From Rhodocyclales bacterium (GTDB lineage: Bacteria > Pseudomonadota > Gammaproteobacteria > Burkholderiales > Rhodocyclaceae): a stretch of 64,000 bases of DNA. The translations under genes were made by a program, and so were the position numbers. Every line of letters begins with the position of its first letter. Position 1 is the first letter of the stretch. A model generated the notes under the pieces. It searched no databases. It was not told the DNA's origin and was given only the letters and a program-made list of their open reading frames with translations. Positions 44,421-53,961 of this stretch are shown in pieces. The stretch is from positions 23,736 to 87,735 of the forward strand of contig JAQGMG010000046.1 of the NCBI GenBank assembly GCA_028292485.1, given 5' to 3'.

Positions 44421-45914
44421 TCACTTCGCGCGAGCGATCAGGAAGTTGGTCAGCAAGGGCACCGGTCGGCCAGTCGCGCCTTTTTCTGCGCCCGATTTCC
44501 AGGCAGTGCCGGCGATATCCAGATGCGCCCATTTGTAGGCCTTGGTGTATCGCGACAGGAAGCAAGCGGCAGTGATCGAGCCAGCCGGGCGACCGCCGAT
44601 GTTGGCCATATCGGCAAAGTTGCTCTTGAGCTGATCCTGGTATTCGTCGAAAAGTGGCAGTTGCCAGGCGCGATCGCCGCAGTCGACGCCGACGTCGATC
44701 AGTTCGCGGGCAAGTGCATCGTCGTTGGCCATTACGCCGCTGGTCTGGTGCCCCAGTGCAATGATGATGGCGCCGGTCAGCGTGGCGATGTCGATGACGG
44801 CAGCCGGCTTGAAGCGCTCGGCATAAGTCAGTGCATCGCACAGGATCAGGCGGCCTTCGGCATCGGTGTTGAGTATCTCGATGGTCTGGCCTGACATGGA
44901 GCGCACCACGTCACCGGGCCGCGTGGCATTGCCGGCTGGCATGTTCTCGGTAGTCGGAATCAGGCCGACGACGTTGATCGGCAGCCCCATCGAGGCGATT
45001 GCCTTGAAGGTGCCGAGTACTGAGCCGGCGCCGCACATGTCGTACTTCATCTCGTCCATGCCCTCGCCGGGCTTGAGCGATATGCCGCCGGTATCGAAGG
45101 TCACGCCCTTGCCGATCAGCACGATCGGCGCTGCCTTTTCCTTGCCGCCCCGGTATTCCATGACGATGAAGCGCGGCGGCTCGACGGCTCCCTGCGCGAC
45201 GGAAAGAAACGAGCCCATGCCCAGCTTTTCGATGCCGGCGCGGTCAAAGCTGGTGACCTTGAAACCGTAATGCTTGCCCAGCTTCTTGGCCGTATCGGCA
45301 AGGTAACTTGGCGTGCATACATTGGCGGGCAGATTGCCCAATTCACGCGTCAGCGCCATGCCCTCAGCAATCGCTGCGCCTTGCAGCATGGCGGTCTTGG
45401 CGGCACTGTCGCTGCGACCGACGAGCAGGAAGTCGAGCTTGCTGGCGCCGCTCCTGTTTTTCTCTTTCACGGCGCGCGGCACGTCAAAGCGGTAAGCCGC
45501 ATCGGCAATGAATTGCGCGGCAGTGCGCAGGGTATAGGGCAGGTCGCGTTGCGGCGGAATGGCATCGGTAATGCACATTGCCGCATCGGCCGCGCGATTG
45601 CTGGACAGCCACTTGCCGAGGCTGCCAAGCGCGCTGCGCAAGGCCTTGTCGTTGTAGTCGTCTTTTTTGCCCAGCCCCACCACCAGCACGCGTTCGGCGG
45701 CGACGCCGGGCAATACGGGAATGAGGAGCAGGCTGCCTGCCTTGCCTTCCAGATCGCGCTTGATGAGACGCGCAAGTTCGCCTTTGCTGGCGTCGCTGAC
45801 GGCTTGGGTCTGTGCGCCGAGCGTGGCTGCAGAATCGGAGTCGGCGAAGGCAGTGACGACCAGACAGGCCGTCTTCTGTTTCTCGGGGGCGCTGGCTTTT
45901 ATGCTAAATTCCAC
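44421..45914 (-). CDS. pepA: Leucyl aminopeptidase (cytosol aminopeptidase, M17)
   Basis: This M17 family metallopeptidase removes N-terminal residues such as leucine; in some bacteria PepA also binds DNA. The 497 residues include the catalytic core IGKGVTFDTGGISLKPG, MKYDMCGAGSV and the family signature NTDAEGRLILCDAL, covering the two-metal ligands. Start ATG at 45914 (MEFSIKASAPEKQ). It is divergent from lptF across a 209-bp region and leads the pepA-holC operon. Confidence 0.96.
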   Translation of the reverse strand: MEFSIKASAPEKQKTACLVVTAFADSDSAATLGAQTQAVSDASKGELARLIKRDLEGKAGSLLLIPVLPGVAAERVLVVGLGKKDDYNDKALRSALGSLGKWLSSNRAADAAMCITDAIPPQRDLPYTLRTAAQFIADAAYRFDVPRAVKEKNRSGASKLDFLLVGRSDSAAKTAMLQGAAIAEGMALTRELGNLPANVCTPSYLADTAKKLGKHYGFKVTSFDRAGIEKLGMGSFLSVAQGAVEPPRFIVMEYRGGKEKAAPIVLIGKGVTFDTGGISLKPGEGMDEMKYDMCGAGSVLGTFKAIASMGLPINVVGLIPTTENMPAGNATRPGDVVRSMSGQTIEILNTDAEGRLILCDALTYAERFKPAAVIDIATLTGAIIIALGHQTSGVMANDDALARELIDVGVDCGDRAWQLPLFDEYQDQLKSNFADMANIGGRPAGSITAACFLSRYTKAYKWAHLDIAGTAWKSGAEKGATGRPVPLLTNFLIARAK

Positions 45915-46020
45915 GGGCTGTCCTTGTTGTAAAGACTCATTGCGAGAGGCCGCATGCCTGTTTCAAGCGCATTGCGATTAGCCATCGGCGAGGCTTCAAT
46001 GAGGTCTTGCGGTTACGGTG

Positions 46021-46049
46021 TTGCTACAACGGTGCTGCACAAGTAATTA
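46021..46049 (+). promoter_or_regulatory. Predicted sigma70 promoter for lptFG
   Basis: TTGCTA and TAATTA are separated by exactly 17 bp and lie about 75 bp before the lptF ATG, in the divergent pepA/lptF region. The match is good but not perfect, so it is a plausible prediction rather than a certain one. Confidence 0.5.
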
Positions 46050-46123
46050 GCGCCACATTATCCTCGCATGCATCCGGCGCCGTCAAAGCGCTCTCAGGTT
46101 CTGACCGATTTGCTTATTCCGAC

Positions 46124-47197
46124 ATGATTTTCCGACGCGCCGCCCTGCGCGAATTCGCCAGCACCGCCGCAGCCATTTCCTTGGCGCTGCTGTTCATCCT
46201 GATGACGGTCGTGCTCATTCGTCTGCTGTCGCAGGCCGCCGGTGGGCGCGTGCCTGCCGATGCAGTGATGGCATTGATCGGCTTTTCGACGCTCAATCAT
46301 CTGCCTGTCGTCCTGGCGCTGTCGAGCTTTATCGCCGTGCTCATGTCCATGAGCCGCAGCTACCGTGATTCCGAGATGGTCGTCTGGTTCGCTTCAGGCC
46401 TGCCGCTGACGGCGTGGATCAATCCGGTGTTGCGCTTTGTGATTCCCGTGGCGGTGGTGGTGGCGGTGATGTCTCTGTTCCTGTCGCCATGGGCGCAGCA
46501 GCAGGCCGCCGAATACCGCAAGCGGCTGGAAAATCGTGATGAGGTTTCACGGGTTTCGCCGGGCGTGTTCCGGGAGTCCTCGGACTCGCACCGCGTGTTC
46601 TTCGTCGAATCACTGGATAAGGACGCCGGTCGCGTTCACAACGTTTTCATCAGTGCTGTGCAGAATGGCAAGCAGAACGTTACCTTGGCCGCTGAAGGCA
46701 TCATCGAAACGGCAAAGAACGGTGACCGCTTCGTCGTGCTTCTCAATGGGCGTCGTTATGAGGGCGAGCCCGGCGCGGCCGACTATCGCGTGATGCAATT
46801 CGAACGATATTCCGTGCGCATAGAACCCAAAGAGGTGGGTGAGCTGGAGCTCACGGTGCGCGTGACGCCAACCCTGGACCTCGTTGCGAAATCCAATAAC
46901 GCCAGCCGTGGCGAGCTGGTGTGGCGCTTCGGCCTGCCGATCGCGACAGTGTTGCTGGCGTTGCTGGCAATTCCCTTGTCATTCGTCAACCCGCGGGCGG
47001 GGCGTACCAACAGCCTCATTTTTGCGGTGCTGACATTCACCGTCTACCTGAACTTGCTGGGCGTGTCGCAGGCATGGGTGGCGCAGGGCAAACTGAGCGC
47101 GGCACAAGGCACCTGGGGTGTCCACGGCATCATGTTTGCGCTATTGGTCGTGCTCTTTCTGGTGCGACTGGCACCATCGGTCAGGCGCAGCACATGA
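46124..47197 (+). CDS. lptF: LPS export ABC transporter permease LptF
   Basis: LptF is one of the two inner-membrane permeases of the LptB2FGC machine that extracts lipopolysaccharide from the inner membrane. The 357-residue protein has the expected three-helix / periplasmic domain / three-helix layout, with VLIRLLSQAAGGRVPADAV, SRSYRDSEMVVWFASG and WRFGLPIATVLLALLAIPLS. The ATG at 46124 (MIFRRAALREF) is preferred over the upstream in-frame extension. Its stop overlaps the lptG start (ATGA at 47194-47197), so the two subunits are made together. Confidence 0.95.
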   Translation: MIFRRAALREFASTAAAISLALLFILMTVVLIRLLSQAAGGRVPADAVMALIGFSTLNHLPVVLALSSFIAVLMSMSRSYRDSEMVVWFASGLPLTAWINPVLRFVIPVAVVVAVMSLFLSPWAQQQAAEYRKRLENRDEVSRVSPGVFRESSDSHRVFFVESLDKDAGRVHNVFISAVQNGKQNVTLAAEGIIETAKNGDRFVVLLNGRRYEGEPGAADYRVMQFERYSVRIEPKEVGELELTVRVTPTLDLVAKSNNASRGELVWRFGLPIATVLLALLAIPLSFVNPRAGRTNSLIFAVLTFTVYLNLLGVSQAWVAQGKLSAAQGTWGVHGIMFALLVVLFLVRLAPSVRRST

Positions 47198-48267
47198 AAA
47201 CACTCAATCGTCATCTGCGCAGGGAAGTGCTCTCGGCAAGCCTGCTCGTGCTGGCAGCTTTCATCGCGCTCTTCGCGTTTTTCGATTTCCTCGGCGAACT
47301 GGATCAGGTCGGGCAAAACGGCTACCAGCTCAAGCACGCGCTGATCTTTGTTGTGCTGACCATCCCGAGCCGCGCTTACGAGATCATGCCGATTGCCGTG
47401 CTGATCGGCGCGCTTTACGCGCTGACGCAACTGGCACGGCATTCCGAGCTGACCGTCATGCGTGCTTCGGGCATCTCGACACTGCGCATGCTTGGCAGTC
47501 TGCTGCGGGTAGGGCTGATCTTTGTCGTGGCAACTTTCGTCCTCGGCGAATACATCGCGCCACCGCTTGAGCGCGTTGCGCAAAAATGGCGCTTGCGCAG
47601 TAGCAATGCCGCCATGCCGCAGGAGTTGCGCACGGGCGTCTGGCTACGCGATGGCAATATGTTCATCAACGTACGCAAGGCGCAGCCTGACGCTGCACTT
47701 GAAGGCATCAAGATATACGAACTGGATACTGCGCACCACGTCCTGTCAATCAGCGTCGCGCAGCGTGGTGAGTATGCGGGCGGGGGTATGTGGACGTTGT
47801 CAGACGTGGTGCAGACCCGTTTGCCGGGTGACAGGGCAATCGTCGAGCGTTTTCCGCAGATGCAGTTACGTTCGTCGCTCACGCCCAATATGTTTAACGT
47901 AGGCATGGTCGTTCCGGAGCGCATGGCGATCTCCAATCTTTACCAATACGTCCGTCACCTCGAAGACAATCGTCAGCGCACCGGGCGCTACGAAGTGGCG
48001 TACTGGAAAAAGCTGATCTACCCCTTTGCGGCGCTGGTCATGATTGGCCTGGCGTTGCCGTTCTGTCTCGGCAGCCAGCGCACGGGCAACGTCAGTGCGC
48101 GCGTCATGCTGGGCATCATGCTGGGCATGGGCTTTTATCTGCTCAATGGCTTGTCGTCGAATCTGGGTGTGATCAACGGCTGGCCGGCTTTGCCAACCGC
48201 TGCTGCGCCGAGCGCGCTGTTCCTGGTGCTGGCGCTATTCATGTTGCATGCCGTCGACCGTCGTTGA
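47194..48267 (+). CDS. lptG: LPS export ABC transporter permease LptG
   Basis: LptG is the second permease of the LPS exporter. The 357-residue product has the same six-helix design, with AFFDFLGELDQVGQ, ALYALTQLARHSELTVMRASG (coupling helix to LptB) and YWKKLIYPFAALVMIGLALP. It is translationally coupled to lptF. The lptB, lptC and lptA genes are not in this window. Confidence 0.95.
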   Translation: MKTLNRHLRREVLSASLLVLAAFIALFAFFDFLGELDQVGQNGYQLKHALIFVVLTIPSRAYEIMPIAVLIGALYALTQLARHSELTVMRASGISTLRMLGSLLRVGLIFVVATFVLGEYIAPPLERVAQKWRLRSSNAAMPQELRTGVWLRDGNMFINVRKAQPDAALEGIKIYELDTAHHVLSISVAQRGEYAGGGMWTLSDVVQTRLPGDRAIVERFPQMQLRSSLTPNMFNVGMVVPERMAISNLYQYVRHLEDNRQRTGRYEVAYWKKLIYPFAALVMIGLALPFCLGSQRTGNVSARVMLGIMLGMGFYLLNGLSSNLGVINGWPALPTAAAPSALFLVLALFMLHAVDRR

Positions 48268-48332
48268 GCGCGGTCGATTCCTGGCGTATCGATCTGTGTG
48301 GTGCTTTTGACCCGGAAATGGACAAGGCGCCG

Positions 48333-48818
48333 CTATTTTTTTACCAGCCGCGGTGGATCGAATATCAGGCAGGTGCCCGCCAGGCGGTCATGCACGAATT
48401 GGCGGTCGCGGTCGACATAAGCCGCCCACAACACGCCGACGCCACTGACAATCAGCAGCAACGATGGCCACGCCAATGCGTAGCGCAGCATGCATTGGCG
48501 CAGTGAAGGTGCCTTGCCCGTTTCTGCATCGACCAGTTGCAGTCGCCATGTCTGCATCGCCAGCGTCTGGCCAAGCCGATGCCACACAAATACAAAATAA
48601 ATACCCAGCAACACGAACAGGCTGAGCCACTCAAGCCAGCCTGGAACCTGGATGCCGAAGGCGGTGCCGAGGATCACCAGGGGCGCAAACCACACGATTG
48701 CGCCGACACCGAAAGTAGGCAGGCTTTCATACAGCATGCTGGCCAGACGGCGACGCAGTGACGCGAGTTCGACCGCCGGGCGAGCCACGGCGGCCTGATG
48801 CGAAGTAACGGTATTCAT
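48333..48818 (-). CDS. RDD family membrane protein
   Basis: This 161-residue protein has three hydrophobic segments. The RDD-type residues are Arg in SLRRRLASMLYES near the start, and two Asp-rich positions around LVDAETG and YVDRDRQFVHDRLAGT. RDD proteins are small membrane proteins of mostly unknown role. It is the last gene of a four-gene unit (sigma factor, DUF3619, DUF3106, RDD) and its ATG overlaps the DUF3106 stop. Confidence 0.85.
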   Translation of the reverse strand: MNTVTSHQAAVARPAVELASLRRRLASMLYESLPTFGVGAIVWFAPLVILGTAFGIQVPGWLEWLSLFVLLGIYFVFVWHRLGQTLAMQTWRLQLVDAETGKAPSLRQCMLRYALAWPSLLLIVSGVGVLWAAYVDRDRQFVHDRLAGTCLIFDPPRLVKK

Positions 48819-49435
48819 GGATTGGTTCTGGCTGGGACTGACTGACCTGCCGGCGCCGATTGCAGCGGCGCGGGCAAGGTCTTGCGCGATGGTTTGACGA
48901 TGTGCGGCGCCATGACGACAGGCTTGGGCGGTCGCGCACCCTGTCCCAGTACCGAGGGAGCCGACGCCGCGTTGGCGGGGGCGGGTGGTGCTTTGGGCGC
49001 CGCTTTCAAAGCCAGCTTCTGCTCGTCTGGCAGGGCATCGTATTCACGCCATTTCTGTTCGAGTTGACGACGTTCGGCAGGCGGCGCAGTACGCAGCTTC
49101 TTGTACTGTTCGCGGGCTTTTTCGCGATCCTGGGGCGTCAGCTTCGACCATTCCCCCATACGCTCACGCACGTTGGCCTGCTCTGGCGGCGTCATTTTTG
49201 GATAGCGATCGGCAATGCCGATCCATTTGAGTTTGCGTACGGCCGAAAAGCTGTTCCAGTCCGCTGCAAAGGGGGCCAGAATTTCGCGTTGGGCGGGGGT
49301 CAGATGGGCCCAGTCCGAGCCGGCAGGTTTTACAACGGTACTTGCCGTGCCGGTGCCTGCGCTGCTGACGGCTGGGGCGGCAAAGGGCAGGGCAATGGCA
49401 AGCGCGATCAGCGCTGTCCGGAAGAGTTCAGCCAT
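48815..49435 (-). CDS. DUF3106 exported protein
   Basis: The 206-residue protein has a signal peptide (LIALAIALPFAAPAVSSAG, cleavage near residue 26) and a DUF3106 domain rich in Trp/Arg (WAHLTPAQREILAPFAADW, WIGIADRYPKMTPPEQ, ERMGEWSKLTPQDREKARE). The repeated LTPxxRE units suggest a helical periplasmic protein. A Pro/Ala-rich tail follows. It overlaps the DUF3619 gene by 28 bp and precedes the RDD gene. Its function is unknown, but linkage to a sigma factor suggests an envelope-related role. Confidence 0.86.
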   Translation of the reverse strand: MAELFRTALIALAIALPFAAPAVSSAGTGTASTVVKPAGSDWAHLTPAQREILAPFAADWNSFSAVRKLKWIGIADRYPKMTPPEQANVRERMGEWSKLTPQDREKAREQYKKLRTAPPAERRQLEQKWREYDALPDEQKLALKAAPKAPPAPANAASAPSVLGQGARPPKPVVMAPHIVKPSRKTLPAPLQSAPAGQSVPARTNP

Positions 49436-49809
49436 GTATCAAAGCCGCGGTCGAGGTAGGCATTAATCGGAAGATCGTCGGCCAGCAGCGCGCTATCCAC
49501 TTCTTCGAGCTCAGCGGCGCGCTGGATCGAAGTGATGTAATCACCGCACACAAGGAAGCCGATCAGCGCCGCAGCGGCCGCGATTGGACGCCAATGGTCT
49601 TCGCCGAGGCCGAAAACATGGCGGCCCAGCCCGGCCAATGAAAATTCACTGACGCTGGCGACATGGCGCGACAGCGCTTGCTGACGTGCCAGGAACAGCC
49701 GGTCCGCAACGCTCGCTTCCAGCGAAGCATTGCCGAGATTCAGCTTGTGGCGGATTTTCTGGCCAAATTGTTGTTCAAGGCGTGACTGAGTCATGGCTGG
49801 CTGATTCAT
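49408..49809 (-). CDS. DUF3619 membrane protein (possible anti-sigma partner)
   Basis: The 133-residue protein has a cytoplasmic N-terminal part (about 1-80, SRLEQQFGQKIRHKLNLGNA) and one membrane helix (about residues 80-98, PIAAAAALIGFLVCGDYI). It matches the DUF3619 family, found beside ECF-type sigma factor genes in betaproteobacteria. Its ATG at 49807-49809 overlaps the sigma factor stop (ATGA). Size, topology and coupling fit an anti-sigma factor, though it lacks a recognisable zinc-binding motif; that role is inference. Confidence 0.82.
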   Translation of the reverse strand: MNQPAMTQSRLEQQFGQKIRHKLNLGNASLEASVADRLFLARQQALSRHVASVSEFSLAGLGRHVFGLGEDHWRPIAAAAALIGFLVCGDYITSIQRAAELEEVDSALLADDLPINAYLDRGFDTWLNSSGQR

Positions 49810-50369
49810 AGTTCGATTCCCTTCTCGCGCAAGGCGGCTGCCAGCGTGTGCACAGCCCGCGAGCAGTGTGTCTTGACACTGCCTTCCGAGCACCCCATCG
49901 CGGCAGCGGTCTCCGCGATATCCATCTCTTCCCAGTAACGCATCAGAAATGCCTCACGTTGACGTGCTGGTAAACGCTCTATGGCGCGCTCGATGATGGC
50001 CAGCATCTGATTCTGCTGATACTGCCCGTGCGGCGTATCAGCGTGCTTGGAGTCGTCTTCACTCTCCAGAGTTTCAAGAATGTCGAAATCTTCATCGTCA
50101 TCCTTGCCGAAAGCCGAAAAGAAACTCACCCACAGGTTGCGGACTTTCTGGCGGCGATGGTGATCGCGGATCGCATTCTGCAAAATCCGCTGGAACAGCA
50201 TCGGGAATTCCGTCACCGGGCGCTGACCGTACTTTTCGGACAGACGCATCATTGCGTCCTGCACGATATCCAGCGCCGCCTGCTCGTCACGCACGGCAAA
50301 TTGCGCCTGTTTGAAGGCGCGGCGCTCAACGGAAGCCAGAAAATCAGACAGTTCTGAACGTGTGGACAG
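49806..50369 (-). CDS. ECF-type RNA polymerase sigma factor, probably starting at CTG
   Basis: The protein has a region 2 (ALDIVQDAMMRLSEKYG, MLFQRILQNAIRDHHRR) and a region 4 (RLPARQREAFLMRYWEEMDI, AETAAAMGCSEGSVKTHCSR), linked by an acidic stretch. The only ATG/GTG/TTG start in frame is the GTG at 50294, which would give 162 residues. The reading frame upstream still encodes a sigma-like N-terminus (LSDFLASVERRAFKQAQFAV) back to a stop at about 50411. A CTG at 50367-50369 preceded by AAAGG at 7 bases would restore a normal length of 187 residues, and I use it here. It heads the operon with DUF3619, DUF3106 and RDD genes and diverges from ilvB. Confidence 0.8.
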   Translation of the reverse strand: MSTRSELSDFLASVERRAFKQAQFAVRDEQAALDIVQDAMMRLSEKYGQRPVTEFPMLFQRILQNAIRDHHRRQKVRNLWVSFFSAFGKDDDEDFDILETLESEDDSKHADTPHGQYQQNQMLAIIERAIERLPARQREAFLMRYWEEMDIAETAAAMGCSEGSVKTHCSRAVHTLAAALREKGIEL

Positions 50370-50425
50370 GGTGGTGCCTTTGCTGAAACGGTCTCTGCTT
50401 ACAGGCCCTGTTTAGGGCGTGCGCC

Positions 50426-50454
50426 TTGACCAACGCCGCTGGCGCCGGTAACTT
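50426..50454 (+). promoter_or_regulatory. Predicted sigma70 promoter for ilvBNC
   Basis: TTGACC and TAACTT are spaced by exactly 17 bp, about 55 bp before the ilvB ATG. Little room remains for a classical attenuator, so regulation, if any, would be at the promoter or through the small leader frame at 50483. Confidence 0.5.
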
Positions 50455-50482
50455 AGCGGGTTCTTTTGACGAGAGGTCCGCA

Positions 50483-50518
50483 ATGACTTCTACTTGCCGG
50501 GTGTCGCAATGGTTTTGA
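50483..50518 (+). CDS. Possible 11-codon leader ORF overlapping the ilvB start
   Basis: ATG at 50483 with GAGAGG seven bases upstream opens an 11-residue frame (MTSTCRVSQWF) whose TGA at 50516-50518 lies just inside ilvB, in another frame. The best Shine-Dalgarno site of the region serves this frame, not ilvB, so ilvB may be translated by coupling. The peptide is not rich in Ile, Val or Leu, so it is not a classical attenuator peptide. It may be chance. Confidence 0.3.
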   Translation: MTSTCRVSQWF

Positions 50519-52212
50519 CGGGTGCCGAGATTGTAGTGAGGTGTCTCCAGGAAGAAAAGGTCGAGTATCTATTCGGCTATCCCGGGGGGGCAGTCCTTTT
50601 TATTTACGATGAGTTGTTCAAGCAGGACAAGGTTCGTCACGTACTGGTACGCCATGAGCAAGCTGCGGTGCATGCTGCCGACGGTTACGCCCGCTCGACC
50701 GAGAGCGTCGGCGTCGCGCTGGTAACTTCCGGCCCCGGCGCGACTAACGCCGTAACCGGCATTGCAACGGCCTATATGGATTCGATTCCGCTGGTCATCA
50801 TCAGCGGTCAGGTGCCGACGCCGGCTATCGGCCTCGATGCTTTCCAGGAAGTGGACACGGTCGGCATCACGCGCCCCTGTGTGAAGCACAATTTCCTGGT
50901 GAAGGACGTCAAGGACATTGCCGCGACCATCAAGAAGGCGTTCTACATCGCCAAGACCGGTCGCCCCGGTCCGGTGCTGGTCGATATCCCGAAGGACATT
51001 ACCGCGCACAAGTGCGAGTTCGTCTATCCGGAAAGCGTGTCGCTGCGCTCTTACAACCCGGTCGTGAAGGGTCACCACGGCCAGATCAAGAAGGCCGCAC
51101 AACTGTTGTTCGAAGCCAAACGCCCGATGATCTACGCCGGTGGCGGCGTGGTGCTGTCGAATGCATCCGAGCAGTTGACCAAACTGGCACGTGCGCTCGG
51201 CTTCCCGGTCACCAATACGCTGATGGGCCTTGGTTCATATCCCGCATCCGACAAGCAGTTCGTCGGCATGCTCGGCATGCACGGCACCTATGAAGCCAAC
51301 ATGTCGATGCACTATTGTGACGTGTTGCTGGCTGTCGGTGCGCGCTTCGATGATCGCGTGATCGGCGACCCGAAGCATTTCCAGGCCGAGCCGCGCAAGA
51401 TCATCCATATAGACATCGATCCGTCTTCCATTTCCAAACGCGTCAAGGTGGATGTGCCCATCGTTGGTGACGTGAAGGAAGTGCTCGAAGAGCTGGCCCG
51501 CCTCATCGAAGCTGAAAAGCCCAACCCCGAGAATGCATCGGCCTGGTGGCGCCAGATCAACGAATGGCGTGGCAAGCAATGCATGCTGTACAAGGGCTCG
51601 GACGAAGTCATCAAGCCGCAATTCGTTGTGCAGAAGATGTGGGAAGTCACCGGCGGCGACGCTTTCGTGGCAACCGACGTTGGCCAGCACCAGATGTGGG
51701 CTGCACAGTATTACGGCTTCGACAAGCCGCGCCGCTGGGTTACTTCAGGCGGTTTGGGCACGATGGGCTTCGGTCTGCCCGCTGCGATGGGTATCCAGCT
51801 CGCGCACCCGGACAAGCCTGTTGCCGTCGTCACAGGCGAAGGTTCGATCCAGATGTGTATCCAGGAGCTATCCACCTGCAAGCAGTACCGTCTGCCGATC
51901 AAGGTAGTGAGCCTGAACAATCGTTACCTCGGCATGGTGCGTCAGTGGCAGGAGTTCTTCCACGGCAACCGTTACTCCGAGTCCTACATGGATTCGTTGC
52001 CCGATTTCGCCAAGATCGCCGAGGCGTATGGCCATCGCGGTATCCAGGTCACCAAGCCATCCGATGTGGAGGGCGCGTTGCGTGAAGCCTTCATCACGCA
52101 CAAGAACGATCTCGTGTTCCTCGACTTCCAGGTCGATTCGACCGAGAACGTCTATCCAATGGTGCAGGGTGGCAAGGGTCTCACCGAGATGATTCTCGCT
52201 GAAGATCTGTAA
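50509..52212 (+). CDS. ilvB: Acetolactate synthase, large (catalytic) subunit
   Basis: This ThDP-dependent enzyme condenses pyruvate with pyruvate or 2-ketobutyrate, the first common step of valine, leucine and isoleucine synthesis. The 567-residue protein shows YLFGYPGGAVLFIYDEL, RHEQAAVHAADGYAR (catalytic Glu), VTSGPGATNAVTGIATAY, GLGTMGFGLPAAMG and the ThDP/Mg motif GEGSIQMCIQELSTCKQY with NNRYLGMVRQWQ. The ATG at 50509 (MVLTGAEIVV) fits the family start, but no good ribosome site precedes it. It is followed by the regulatory subunit 15 bp downstream. Confidence 0.96.
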   Translation: MVLTGAEIVVRCLQEEKVEYLFGYPGGAVLFIYDELFKQDKVRHVLVRHEQAAVHAADGYARSTESVGVALVTSGPGATNAVTGIATAYMDSIPLVIISGQVPTPAIGLDAFQEVDTVGITRPCVKHNFLVKDVKDIAATIKKAFYIAKTGRPGPVLVDIPKDITAHKCEFVYPESVSLRSYNPVVKGHHGQIKKAAQLLFEAKRPMIYAGGGVVLSNASEQLTKLARALGFPVTNTLMGLGSYPASDKQFVGMLGMHGTYEANMSMHYCDVLLAVGARFDDRVIGDPKHFQAEPRKIIHIDIDPSSISKRVKVDVPIVGDVKEVLEELARLIEAEKPNPENASAWWRQINEWRGKQCMLYKGSDEVIKPQFVVQKMWEVTGGDAFVATDVGQHQMWAAQYYGFDKPRRWVTSGGLGTMGFGLPAAMGIQLAHPDKPVAVVTGEGSIQMCIQELSTCKQYRLPIKVVSLNNRYLGMVRQWQEFFHGNRYSESYMDSLPDFAKIAEAYGHRGIQVTKPSDVEGALREAFITHKNDLVFLDFQVDSTENVYPMVQGGKGLTEMILAEDL

Positions 52213-52227
52213 CTTAAGAATTGATTG

Positions 52228-52728
52228 ATGAACGCTATGCGACACGTAATTTCACTGCTGCTGGAAAACGAATCAGGCGCGCTGTCGCGCGTCTCCGGCT
52301 TGTTTTCCGCACGCGGCTACAACATCGAATCCCTGACCGTGGCGCCGACCGAAGACGCTTCGATGTCGCGCATGACTATCGTGACTTCAGGCTCGGACGA
52401 AGTCATCGAGCAGATCACCAAGCAGCTCAACAAGCTGATCGAAGTGGTCAAAGTTGTGGACCTCTCCGAGGCTGCTTACATCGAGCGTGAGCTCATGCTC
52501 ATCAAGGTGCGTGCCGTCGCCAAGGACCGCGAGGAACTCAAGCGCATGGCCGATATTTTCCGCGGTCGTGTGGTCGATGTGACGGATTCAACTTATGTCA
52601 TCGAGTTGACCGGCACGCAGGACAAGCTCGATTCATTCATCAACGCCATCGACCGTGCGCTGATTCTCGAAACGGTGCGCTCCGGTGTCACCGGCGTCGG
52701 CCGTGGTGACCGCATTCTCAAAGTCTAG
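52228..52728 (+). CDS. ilvN: Acetolactate synthase, small regulatory subunit
   Basis: This 166-residue regulatory subunit gives valine feedback control to the catalytic subunit encoded just upstream. The N-terminal ACT domain is clear (RHVISLLLENESGALSRVSG, LFSARGYNIESLTVAPTED), and the C-terminal domain follows (IKVRAVAKDREELKRMADIF). The ATG at 52228 or the one at 52237 could start translation. This small subunit is also named ilvH in the ilvIH pair. Confidence 0.94.
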   Translation: MNAMRHVISLLLENESGALSRVSGLFSARGYNIESLTVAPTEDASMSRMTIVTSGSDEVIEQITKQLNKLIEVVKVVDLSEAAYIERELMLIKVRAVAKDREELKRMADIFRGRVVDVTDSTYVIELTGTQDKLDSFINAIDRALILETVRSGVTGVGRGDRILKV

Positions 52729-52750
52729 CCGGACGCAGGCAGCGCCTTGA

Positions 52751-53836
<1,086 letters not shown>

Positions 53837-53850
53837 TACCGCCGCAACGT

Positions 53851-53889
53851 AAAAAAGGCGGGGGCATTGCTTGCACCCGCCTTTTTTTT
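53851..53889 (+). terminator. Intrinsic terminator after ilvC
   Basis: AAAAAAGGCGGG pairs with CCCGCCTTTTTT across a 13-nt loop (53851-53862 with 53876-53887), and the T-run is eight bases long. It lies 14 bp after the ilvC stop and ends the ilvBNC transcript. Confidence 0.9.
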
Positions 53890-53961
53890 GTACGTTCTCT
53901 TGTACGGTTTTTCGTACATTCGCTTTCTTTTCATGCTGCCGGACTTCATGAGGACAGAATC

